From Candidatus Aerophobota bacterium (GTDB lineage: Bacteria; Aerophobota; Aerophobia; Aerophobales; B3-G15), in assembly GCA_021162265.1 (NCBI GenBank), contig JAGGZA010000126.1, forward strand, positions 1-9,340: 9,340 nt of DNA, written 5' to 3'. The position numbers were made by a program, and so were the translations under genes. The notes below the pieces were generated by a model, which made no database searches, had not been told where the DNA came from, and saw only the letters and a program-made list of their open reading frames with translations. Below are positions 1 to 6,004 of this stretch, one piece after another. The first letter of the stretch is position 1. The number at the start of each line of letters is the position of its first letter.

Positions 1-972
1 ACTTCTTGTTAACTTTAAAGTTGAAAAATAAAAGGGGAGATTGCCGCTTTTAATGCGATTTAGCATCTCCTCATCAAAATATCCTCTGTTATTTTCAAAT
101 ACCTGTGTAACATCAATTGCCATTGGACTGTCTAAGAATGTTAAAAGAGGAGGAATCTTTCTTTCGTAAAAAAGCTCACTCAGGTAGTAAAGTAGCTCCT
201 GGGTTCTTTCAATAGCAAAGCTTGGTATAACTACATTACCTCCTCTTTTATCTGTTGAGTTAATAACATCTCTTAAAATATCTTTAATATCTGATATGTT
301 TTCATGAACCCTGTCCCCATAAGTTGATTCTACAAGAGTGTAATCAGCTTGATTAAAAATTGTGGGATCGCGAATTATTGGTTTATCCCAGCGACCCACA
401 TCGCCTGAGAACAGGATAAATCTTTCTCCGTTTGGTAAGGTTAGTTTTACCTTAATCATTGATGACCCAAGGATATGTCCAGCATCGTGGAAACTTACAC
501 TTACTGAACCGGATATTTTAAGCACCCTTTCATACTCTATGGGTTCAAAAAGAGGGAAAACTTTTTTTGCATCTTCTTCAGTGTAAAGGGGAATTTCAGG
601 GTATGGTCCTTTTCTTCCCTCTCTTTCATGCCTTTTTTTCTTAAACCGGGCATCTTCCTCCTGGATACGTGCAGCATCTAAGAGAACTATCTTTGCTATC
701 TCCTCTGTGGGAGGAGTGCAGATTATTTTTCCCTTGAAGCCCTCTCTTACTATTTTTGGTAGGAGTCCACAGTGATCAAGGTGGGCATGAGTTAAAAGGA
801 TGGTATCTATAGTTTCGGGATTAACGGGGAAAGGATTCCAGTTTCGCTGTTTGAATTCTCTTTCCTGATAGAGACCGCAGTCTATCAAAAATTTAGTGTT
901 ATCAACCTCCACAAGATAGCTTGACCCTGTAACATTCCGTGCTGCTCCTAAAAATTGTAGTTTAAAAGCCAT
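1..972 (-). CDS. beta-CASP metallo-beta-lactamase fold RNase-like protein (partial, C-terminus beyond window)
   Basis: The 324 N-terminal residues are present and the frame stays open to the window edge, so the C-terminal part is missing. The protein belongs to the MBL-fold/beta-CASP nucleic-acid hydrolases, of which bacterial TTHA0252-type RNases and archaeal or eukaryotic CPSF-like processing factors are known members. The zinc motif THAHLDHCG lies at residues 61-69 (H62, H64, D66, H67). Further MBL motifs are AGHILGS at 164-170 (H166) and FSGDVGR at 188-194 (D191). VESTYG at 214-219 fits the beta-CASP motif A acidic residue (E215). The start at 972 is backed by AGAGGT five bases upstream. 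An RNase role, probably cytoplasmic because no signal peptide is seen, is inferred from the family. The substrate cannot be told. The gene is transcribed away from the rest of the window. Confidence 0.9.
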   Translation of the reverse strand, partial: MAFKLQFLGAARNVTGSSYLVEVDNTKFLIDCGLYQEREFKQRNWNPFPVNPETIDTILLTHAHLDHCGLLPKIVREGFKGKIICTPPTEEIAKIVLLDAARIQEEDARFKKKRHEREGRKGPYPEIPLYTEEDAKKVFPLFEPIEYERVLKISGSVSVSFHDAGHILGSSMIKVKLTLPNGERFILFSGDVGRWDKPIIRDPTIFNQADYTLVESTYGDRVHENISDIKDILRDVINSTDKRGGNVVIPSFAIERTQELLYYLSELFYERKIPPLLTFLDSPMAIDVTQVFENNRGYFDEEMLNRIKSGNLPFYFSTLKLTRS

Positions 973-1011
973 TTTTACCTCTTGTTAAAATCTTGAAATC
1001 TTTAGCTTAAG

Positions 1012-1040
1012 ATGGTTGCAAAACTTTTTCTTTTTGTCAA
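1012..1040 (-). promoter_or_regulatory. Putative sigma70-type promoter for the leftward MBL gene
   Basis: Read on the minus strand, a perfect TTGACA at 1040-1035 is followed by a 17-nt spacer ending in TGC and then AACCAT at 1017-1012. This gives an extended -10 (TGn) with a weak hexamer. Transcription would start near 1005, about 30 nt before the ATG at 972. The -35 lies on one half of the palindrome at 1036-1047. Inferred from sequence only. Confidence 0.42.
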
Positions 1041-1047
1041 ATTTGAC
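1036..1047. repeat. Perfect 12-bp palindrome in the divergent intergenic region
   Basis: GTCAAATTTGAC is its own reverse complement. It contributes five of the six -35 bases of both proposed divergent promoters. It could be an operator for a dimeric regulator, or simply the result of two -35 boxes placed back to back. No cognate regulator gene is visible in the window. Confidence 0.55.
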
Positions 1048-1071
1048 TTTAGCTAAAAATGATGTAATCTT
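1043..1071 (+). promoter_or_regulatory. Putative divergent promoter for the EIIA-radC-deacetylase cluster
   Basis: TTGACT at 1043-1048 is followed by a 17-nt spacer ending in TGT and by AATCTT at 1066-1071. This mirrors the leftward promoter: good -35, TGn extended -10, weak hexamer. The predicted start is near 1078, giving a leader of about 85 nt before the ATG at 1162. The weak -10 keeps confidence low. Confidence 0.35.
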
Positions 1072-1132
1072 TAGGTCAATAAAGGATGTAAGTTATTTTT
1101 TTAAATTCTCTGGTCTGATGAGAAGCCTTATT

Positions 1133-1156
1133 AAGGAGGATTGCTTGCAAGGAGGA
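1133..1156 (+). promoter_or_regulatory. Duplicated Shine-Dalgarno sequence before the EIIA gene
   Basis: AAGGAGGA occurs twice, at 1133-1140 and 1149-1156, separated by TTGCTTGC. Only the second copy has normal spacing (to the ATG at 1162) and so decides the start. The first directly abuts a TTG and is too close to serve it. The first copy could act as a standby site or be a chance duplication. Confidence 0.6.
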
Positions 1157-1161
1157 AGGTG

Positions 1162-1626
1162 ATGATAAGATTGTCTCAAATTTTAGATACCAGCTGCATA
1201 AACTTAAATCTTAATTCAAAGAAAAAAAAAGACGCTATAAAGGAAATGGTCAATCTTCTTTATAAGGCTGGCAAAATTAAAGATCCCCAGAAAGTAGAAC
1301 GGGAGCTTATTGAGAGAGAGAAGATGGGAACTACAGGGATAGGAGGGGGAATTGCAGTTCCTCATATAATGACAAAAGAAATTTCTCAAACTGTTATGGC
1401 TTTTGGAAGAAAAAAAGAGGGTCTGGATTTTGATGCTATTGACAGCGAACCTGTTCAACTTATTTTCCTTTTAATAGGTCCGAAGGGAGAAGAATCCACA
1501 CATCTTAGGTTGCTCTGCAGACTATCGCGTTTTCTCCATAATACGCAATTTAAAAAATCCCTTATGGATGCAGAAAAAAATGAAGATATTCTTGATATAT
1601 TCCAGCGAGAGGAGGAGAGAGAGTAG
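1162..1626 (+). CDS. PTS EIIA type-2 (fructose/nitrogen-type) domain protein
   Basis: This 154-residue protein is a single PTS EIIA type-2 domain, the usual size for free-standing EIIA proteins such as PtsN. The phospho-acceptor histidine is H68 in GGIAVPHI, preceded by the characteristic ELIEREKMGTTGIGGG stretch (residues 48-63). The LIFLLIGPKGEESTHLRLL region (about 100-118) is also typical. In the family the histidine takes phosphate from HPr. Free-standing members often regulate nitrogen, potassium or carbon metabolism instead of carrying sugar. No EIIB, EIIC, HPr or EI gene is seen here, which favours a regulatory role, but this is inference. The ATG at 1162 is chosen because AAGGAGG lies six bases upstream. 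A TTG at 1141 would add seven residues, but its SD is only one base away. It heads the cluster and is 33 nt before radC. Confidence 0.9.
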   Translation: MIRLSQILDTSCINLNLNSKKKKDAIKEMVNLLYKAGKIKDPQKVERELIEREKMGTTGIGGGIAVPHIMTKEISQTVMAFGRKKEGLDFDAIDSEPVQLIFLLIGPKGEESTHLRLLCRLSRFLHNTQFKKSLMDAEKNEDILDIFQREEERE

Positions 1627-1659
1627 CAGTTTTTTTATATAGATGAAAGCAATATAAAG

Positions 1660-2355
1660 ATGAGTAACACCAATAAAGTATCTCCTCACTATTTAGGACA
1701 CAGGAAACGTTTAAGAGAAAGATTTCAAAAGGCAGGATCAAAAGGGTTACAGGATTATGAGTTGCTTGAGCTTCTTCTTACCTATGCTCTTCCCAGAAAA
1801 GATGTAAAACCAATTGCCAAGGAGCTTATTAAAAGATTTGGGACTTTTGGTGGTGTCTTTGATGCTACCATAGAGGAACTTGAGGATATCGCAGGTGTTG
1901 GAGTTACCTCTGCTGTGCTTATAAAATTGGTCAAGGAGATTCTCTGTCTCTATCTTGAGGAAAGAATGAGGAAAAAGGATATTATCGCATCTCCCCAGCT
2001 GGCAGTAGATTTTGCCAGAGTAAGGCTTTCGGGACTTTGTAATGAAGTTTTTATGGTTATTTATCTTAATACCAAAAATGAGGTTATTGACCACGAGGTA
2101 ATTCACGAAGGGACAGTTGATAAAGCCATCATCTACCCTCGTCGCATTATAGAATCTGCCTTAAATTATCATGCAGCAGGATTACTTCTTGTGCACAATC
2201 ATCCAAGCGGACATCCAGAAGCCTCAGATGATGATAAAAAAATCACTCATACTCTCCTTGAGATAGCATCTGCTATGGATATTAAAATAGTAGATCATAT
2301 TATAGTTGGCAAGAATGGTTACTTCAGCTTTGCAGAAAAAGGTCTTCTAAGCTAA
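1660..2355 (+). CDS. radC: RadC family JAMM/MPN+ domain protein
   Basis: At 231 residues this is a normal-length RadC. The N-terminal part (about residues 8-95) is the helix-hairpin-helix-like UPF0758 domain with YELLELLLTYALPRKDVKP and an IAGVG turn (78-82). The C-terminal MPN domain (about 105-228) carries the full JAMM signature: H179 and H181 in HNHPSG, S189 and D192, which bind zinc in related metalloproteases. The family was named from a DNA-repair phenotype in E. coli that was later reassigned, so its biochemical role remains unsettled. The start at 1660 has no clear Shine-Dalgarno; the bases before it are A-rich. No better in-frame start was seen, because homology begins within about ten residues. 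The deacetylase gene follows 14 nt after the stop. Confidence 0.94.
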   Translation: MSNTNKVSPHYLGHRKRLRERFQKAGSKGLQDYELLELLLTYALPRKDVKPIAKELIKRFGTFGGVFDATIEELEDIAGVGVTSAVLIKLVKEILCLYLEERMRKKDIIASPQLAVDFARVRLSGLCNEVFMVIYLNTKNEVIDHEVIHEGTVDKAIIYPRRIIESALNYHAAGLLLVHNHPSGHPEASDDDKKITHTLLEIASAMDIKIVDHIIVGKNGYFSFAEKGLLS

Positions 2356-2369
2356 GAGTGAGAGAAAAA

Positions 2370-3218
2370 ATGATTTTCTTTTCCTCCAGGTGTCTGGAGT
2401 ACAGTTTTCCCGGGCATCCGGAATCTCCGGAGAGGGTGAGGAGAGTATATGAGTATCTTAACAGAAAGGGATACAGATTTGAGGAGGTAAAACCTTGCAG
2501 AAAAGAGGATATACTTCTTGTTCATACCCCGGCTCACCTTAAAAGGGTAAAAACCAATAGCTTTTTTGACCCTGATACCCCAAATATGGAAAATATCTAT
2601 CAGTATGCTTCGCTGTCAGCAGGAGCAGCTCTTCAGGCGGCAAAGCAAGCTTTAGAAGGAGAGAATAGTTTTTCCCTTTTAAGACCCCCCGGACATCATG
2701 CGGGTAAAAATTACCTTGGTGGATTTTGTTATTTTAACAACATAGCAATTGCGGTAACCTGGAGTTTAAAAAAGGGAGTTGATAAAATTGCCATAGTTGA
2801 CTTTGATGGACATCATGGTAACGGGAGTGAGGATATTTTCTTGGGGGAAAAGAGGGTACTTTACCTTTCTCTTCATCAATATCCAGCTTACCCGGGGACA
2901 GGAGAGATATCAAAGGAAAACTGTCTGAATTTTCCTCTTCCTCCTGGGTGCAAAGAAGAACAATTTATGAGATTTTTCCTCGAGGGAATAAATAAAGTTA
3001 AAAAGTTTTCCCCATCCCTTATTGCTGTATCTGCTGGTTTTGATGCTTACAAAAAAGACCCTCTTTTAAATCTTAATCTGGAAGTGGAGACCTACCTTAA
3101 GATAGGAGAAGAAATAGCTTCATTGTCAAAGCCCTTATTTGCCCTGCTGGAGGGAGGGTATCACAGGGATTTACCTTTGTGTGTTGAAAACTTTCTCAAG
3201 GGCGCAGGGATAAAATGA
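2370..3218 (+). CDS. Histone deacetylase superfamily (AcuC/HDAC-like) deacetylase
   Basis: This 282-residue protein has the arginase/deacetylase fold signatures of zinc-dependent HDAC-like enzymes. With M1 at 2370, RPPGHHA (105-111) supplies the catalytic His pair H109/H110. DFDGHHGNG (144-152) supplies zinc ligands D146 and H148. SAGFDAYKKDP (221-231) supplies the third ligand D225, and LEGGY (260-264) supplies the transition-state tyrosine Y264. All key residues are intact, so activity is expected. Bacterial relatives deacetylate proteins (AcuC acting on acetyl-CoA synthetase), acetylpolyamines or small molecules; the substrate cannot be assigned here. The GFDAYKKDP form resembles the class II-like bacterial group. 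A GTG at 2358 would add four residues; ATG 2370 is preferred, with GAGAG just upstream. It is the last gene of the EIIA-radC cluster and runs into a terminator hairpin. Confidence 0.92.
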   Translation: MIFFSSRCLEYSFPGHPESPERVRRVYEYLNRKGYRFEEVKPCRKEDILLVHTPAHLKRVKTNSFFDPDTPNMENIYQYASLSAGAALQAAKQALEGENSFSLLRPPGHHAGKNYLGGFCYFNNIAIAVTWSLKKGVDKIAIVDFDGHHGNGSEDIFLGEKRVLYLSLHQYPAYPGTGEISKENCLNFPLPPGCKEEQFMRFFLEGINKVKKFSPSLIAVSAGFDAYKKDPLLNLNLEVETYLKIGEEIASLSKPLFALLEGGYHRDLPLCVENFLKGAGIK

Positions 3219-3277
3219 GTTTTATATTGGAAAGTTTAAAACTAAAAGTTGAAGGTTGAATTTTATCCCTGTTTTTT
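3205..3277 (+). terminator. Probable intrinsic terminator with nested stems, overlapping the deacetylase stop codon
   Basis: CAGGGATAAAAT (3205-3216) and ATTTTATCCCTG (3260-3271) are perfect 12-bp inverted arms, followed at once by six T residues (3272-3277). Inside the loop, AGTTTTA (3218-3224) and TAAAACT (3237-3243) form a second 7-bp stem. The left arm covers the last codons and reaches the first base of the TGA stop (3216-3218). The 43-nt gap and modest GC content make it weaker than a textbook terminator, but its place at the end of a gene cluster supports the call. Confidence 0.62.
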
Positions 3278-3334
3278 ATGAGTATATCTTTTTTCATTGA
3301 GATTATTAGAGCAGAGGGTAAACTGCCTCACTTT

Positions 3335-3362
3335 TTGACTTTGGCAAGCTAATACTTATAAT
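3335..3362 (+). promoter_or_regulatory. Strong sigma70-type promoter for the aminotransferase-rsmG-rsmI cluster
   Basis: TTGACT at 3335-3340, a 16-nt spacer, and a perfect TATAAT at 3357-3362 make this the best promoter match in the window. Transcription should start near 3369, about 29 nt before the ATG at 3398. It lies downstream of the terminator of the previous cluster, so a new transcription unit begins here. The rest of the 179-nt gap between the genes shows nothing else I can name. Confidence 0.75.
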
Positions 3363-3397
3363 TTAATTAATTGTCAGGATATAAGAGGAGACTGATT

Positions 3398-4531
3398 ATG
3401 CAGGTTCCCTTGCTTGATCTTACAAAACAGTACAGGTCAATTCAAGAAGAAATAAGAGAGGCTGTGGAGAGAGTTTTAAAAAGTGGACACTATATACTGG
3501 GTCCTAATGTGGAAGCTCTGGAAGAAGAGGTGGCTGCTTATTGTGGAGTATCCTATGGAGTAGGGGTTGCCTCGGGTACTGATGCACTTCGTCTATCCTT
3601 GCTCTCCTTAGGTATAGGAGAAGGTGATGAGGTGATAACAACACCTTTTACCTTTATAGCTACCGCTCAGGTGATAACTCAGATAGGAGCAACTGTGGTT
3701 TTTGTGGATATTGATGAGGATACTTTTAACATAGATGTTGACAGGGTTGAGCAGGCAATTACTTCAAAGACTAAAGCTATTCTTCCTGTGCATCTTTTTG
3801 GTCACAGTGTAGATATGAACAGGCTCCTGGAAATAGCTAAAAATTATAACCTGTTTGTAATAGAGGATGCAGCACAGGCTTTTGGAAGTGAATGTAACAT
3901 ACATACTCAGGACTCCCTTAACTCATGGAGAAAAGCTGGTTCAATGGGAGATGTTGGGTGTTTTAGTTTCTTTCCTACAAAGAATCTGGGAGGTTTTGGG
4001 GATGGTGGGATGGTTATAACCAACAATAAGGATATTGCAAGAAGACTAAAGCTTTTAAGGGTACATGGAGGTAACTCCACCAGTTATTCCTATGACGCAC
4101 TGGGATACAATTCAAGGCTTGATGAGATTCAAGCTGCCATTCTCAGAGTTAAGCTAAAGTACGTAGATAAGTGGATAAAGATGCGAGAAGAAAAAGCTAC
4201 TTTGTACAACAGACTTTTATCAGATGTTCCCGTTAAAACTCCTTGCTGCAAGTCTTATTCAAGACACAGTTTTTGTGTTTATACTATAAAAACTCCCTTA
4301 AGAGATAAACTTAGGGAATATCTTAAAAATTCAGGAATAGCCACCAAGATATATTATCCTGTCCCTATTCATCTCCAGAAAATATACAGAGACAAGGGCT
4401 ACGGTAAATATTCTCTTCCTTCTTCTGAGAATATATGTCAAAGAGTTCTTTCGCTTCCTATTTATCCAGAGCTTGGAGAGGAACAGGTCTTTTACATAGC
4501 AGAGAAAATTAAAAGTTTTTTTGAAAATTGA
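3398..4531 (+). CDS. DegT/DnrJ/EryC1/StrS family PLP-dependent aminotransferase
   Basis: This 377-residue protein is full length for the DegT/DnrJ/EryC1/StrS (sugar aminotransferase, AHBA synthase-like) family of fold-type I PLP enzymes. The schiff-base lysine is K195 in FFPTKNLGGFGDGGM. SGTDAL (59-64) binds PLP phosphate, and EDAAQAFG (156-163) supplies D157, which pairs with the pyridine nitrogen. TPFTF at 82-86 is also typical. Known members transaminate nucleotide-linked keto-sugars for LPS, O-antigen or glycoprotein glycans; which sugar is not decidable. About 15 residues (166-180) between GSE and GSMGD look longer than the usual loop. The ATG at 3398 is preferred, with AAGAGGAG ending seven bases upstream. 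An upstream TTG at 3371 lies almost on the predicted transcription start. No other glycan genes are in the window, and its stop overlaps rsmG by one base (TGATG). Confidence 0.92.
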   Translation: MQVPLLDLTKQYRSIQEEIREAVERVLKSGHYILGPNVEALEEEVAAYCGVSYGVGVASGTDALRLSLLSLGIGEGDEVITTPFTFIATAQVITQIGATVVFVDIDEDTFNIDVDRVEQAITSKTKAILPVHLFGHSVDMNRLLEIAKNYNLFVIEDAAQAFGSECNIHTQDSLNSWRKAGSMGDVGCFSFFPTKNLGGFGDGGMVITNNKDIARRLKLLRVHGGNSTSYSYDALGYNSRLDEIQAAILRVKLKYVDKWIKMREEKATLYNRLLSDVPVKTPCCKSYSRHSFCVYTIKTPLRDKLREYLKNSGIATKIYYPVPIHLQKIYRDKGYGKYSLPSSENICQRVLSLPIYPELGEEQVFYIAEKIKSFFEN

Positions 4532-5250
4532 TGGCGAAAGAGAACATCCTCTCAGAGCTTTTAAGAGAAGGAGCAGAGAAAATTGGAATTTTTCTCTCTT
4601 CGGAGAAGATAGAGAAGTTTTTTATTTACCTTGAGCAGTTAAAACTATGGAATGAGAAGGTTAATTTGACAGCAATAAAAAGGGATAAAGAAATAATAGT
4701 AAAGCACTTTCTGGATTCTCTTACCTGTTACCTCATTATGGATAAAGATGCTACCAATCTTGTAGATATTGGGTCAGGTGCAGGTTTTCCTTCTTTACCT
4801 CTTAAGATACTTCTCCCAGAAATTAAATGTACCTTAATAGAGGCAAGAAAGAAAAAGGTGACTTTTTTACATCACCTTGTAAGAAAACTGGAATTAAAAA
4901 ATGTGACATTAATAAACGGAAGAGCAGAAGAGATAGCAAGAGGGGAGAGAAGAGAAAGTTTTGATGTGGCTGTAGGAAGAGCGGTGGCAGGTTTAAATGT
5001 TCTTGCCGAGTACGCTCTACCGTATGTTAAAGTTGGAGGGTGCTTTATTGTTCAAAAGGGGTCTCAGGTAAAACAGTTGAAAAAGGCAAGAAATGCTTTT
5101 TTGTTGCTCGGGGGCAGAGTGGAAAGGATAAAGAAAATAAACCTCCCGTTTTTAAACCAGGAGCGAAACTTAATTCTGGTAAGGAAGGTTGGACCTACTC
5201 CTTTAAAGTACCCGCGTCGGCCAGGAATTCCTGAAAAAAACCCTCTTTGA
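4531..5250 (+). CDS. rsmG: 16S rRNA (guanine-N7)-methyltransferase RsmG (GidB)
   Basis: The 239-residue product matches RsmG throughout. NLTAI (45-49) and HFLDSL (59-64) belong to the N-terminal part. The SAM-binding loop is VDIGSGAGFP (78-87), E104 in IEARKKKVTFL probably contacts the SAM ribose, GRAEEIA lies at 130-136, GRAVA at 149-153, and the family C-terminal signature PLKYPRRPGIP is at 224-234. In E. coli the enzyme makes m7G527 in 16S rRNA, and its loss gives low-level streptomycin resistance. The start shares its A with the stop of the aminotransferase gene, and there is no clear Shine-Dalgarno, so translational coupling is likely. rsmI follows after 4 nt, putting two 16S rRNA methyltransferases together. 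An in-frame TTG three bases upstream is less likely as the start. Confidence 0.95.
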   Translation: MAKENILSELLREGAEKIGIFLSSEKIEKFFIYLEQLKLWNEKVNLTAIKRDKEIIVKHFLDSLTCYLIMDKDATNLVDIGSGAGFPSLPLKILLPEIKCTLIEARKKKVTFLHHLVRKLELKNVTLINGRAEEIARGERRESFDVAVGRAVAGLNVLAEYALPYVKVGGCFIVQKGSQVKQLKKARNAFLLLGGRVERIKKINLPFLNQERNLILVRKVGPTPLKYPRRPGIPEKNPL

Positions 5251-5254
5251 ATTG

Positions 5255-5959
5255 ATGAATAAAATTAATGACTTTTCCAGGAAAAGTCCGGGGAGACTTT
5301 ATATTGTGGGAACGCCCATAGGCAACTTAGAGGATGTTAGTTTTAGAACCATCCATATTTTAAAAAAGGTGGGTCTTATAGCTGCTGAAGATACCCGACA
5401 TACCCGTAAACTTTTATCTCACTATGATATTCATACTCCCTTAACCAGTTTTTTTGAACATAATGAGGAAAAGAAGACTCCCTATCTTATAGATAAAATT
5501 AAAAAAGGTAACGATGTTGCTTTAGTAAGCAAAGCAGGCATGCCCTGTATCTCTGACCCCGGTTATTATCTTGTTAAAAAAGCAGTTGAAAACAACATAG
5601 AGGTGGTTCCTATCCCTGGTCCCTGTGCTCTGATACTTGCAGTTGCTATTTCTGGTTTTTCTACTCGAAGTTTTGTCTTTGAAGGGTTTCTGGGCAGAAC
5701 AAAAAACCAGAGAATAAAAAAATTAAAAGAGTTGTTGAAGGAGAAAAGAACGATAGTTATTTACGAGGCTCCCCATCGGATTGAAAAAGTTCTTTCAGAG
5801 ATAAGGAAGGTTCTTGGAGACCGTCAGATAGTTGTTGCAAGAGAGTTAACTAAAAAATTTGAAGAAATTATAAGAGGAAGGGTAAGCGAGGTGGAGAAAA
5901 TTTTTTCTCAGAAAAAACCTCAGGGTGAGTTTACCCTGGTGATTGAAGGGACAAAATAA
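5255..5959 (+). CDS. rsmI: 16S rRNA (cytidine-2'-O)-methyltransferase RsmI
   Basis: This 234-residue protein belongs to the tetrapyrrole methylase-fold family and matches RsmI, which in E. coli methylates the 2'-OH of C1402 in 16S rRNA. Seen motifs are YIVGTPIGNLED (16-27), AAEDTRHTRKLL (43-54), DPGYYLV (101-107), IPGPCAL (120-126), YEAPHRI (170-176) and the C-terminal PQGEFTLVIEG (222-232). The motif usually written SDAGTP reads SKAGMP here (92-97), with Lys replacing the common Asp. E. coli RsmI carries a C-terminal extension past the methylase core that this shorter protein appears to lack. The ATG at 5255 lies four bases after the rsmG stop with no visible Shine-Dalgarno, so translation is probably coupled to rsmG. 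Confidence 0.94.
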   Translation: MNKINDFSRKSPGRLYIVGTPIGNLEDVSFRTIHILKKVGLIAAEDTRHTRKLLSHYDIHTPLTSFFEHNEEKKTPYLIDKIKKGNDVALVSKAGMPCISDPGYYLVKKAVENNIEVVPIPGPCALILAVAISGFSTRSFVFEGFLGRTKNQRIKKLKELLKEKRTIVIYEAPHRIEKVLSEIRKVLGDRQIVVARELTKKFEEIIRGRVSEVEKIFSQKKPQGEFTLVIEGTK

Positions 5960-5970
5960 TTTCTTATAAT
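5943..5970 (+). promoter_or_regulatory. Putative promoter for yggS and downstream genes, overlapping the end of rsmI
   Basis: TTGAAG at 5943-5948, a 16-nt spacer and a perfect TATAAT at 5965-5970 precede the yggS ATG, with a predicted start near 5977. The -35 lies inside the last codons of rsmI. A 14-bp AT-only palindrome, TAATTTTAAAATTA (5967-5980), covers part of the -10 and the start point, but in AT-rich DNA it may be chance. Confidence 0.48.
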
Positions 5971-6004
5971 TTTAAAATTAAAAATAAGGCAAAAGAGGCT
6001 TCTA

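Noticed and set aside
362..586. 74-codon plus-strand ORF
   Set aside because: It lies wholly antisense to the MBL gene, which has all its metal motifs in frame. No ribosome site or recognisable protein features.
3371..3397. TTG at 3371 as the aminotransferase start
   Set aside because: It would lie about two bases after the predicted transcription start. The ATG at 3398 has a well-placed AAGAGGAG and begins at the family's usual N-terminus.
5040..5234. 64-codon plus-strand ORF inside rsmG in another frame
   Set aside because: The rsmG frame carries the conserved C-terminal signature across the same bases, and the alternative has no ribosome site.
5967..5980. AT-only 14-bp palindrome as a terminator for rsmI
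   Set aside because: It has no GC pairs, no loop and no following T tract. It overlaps a good -10 box, so a promoter reading is better.
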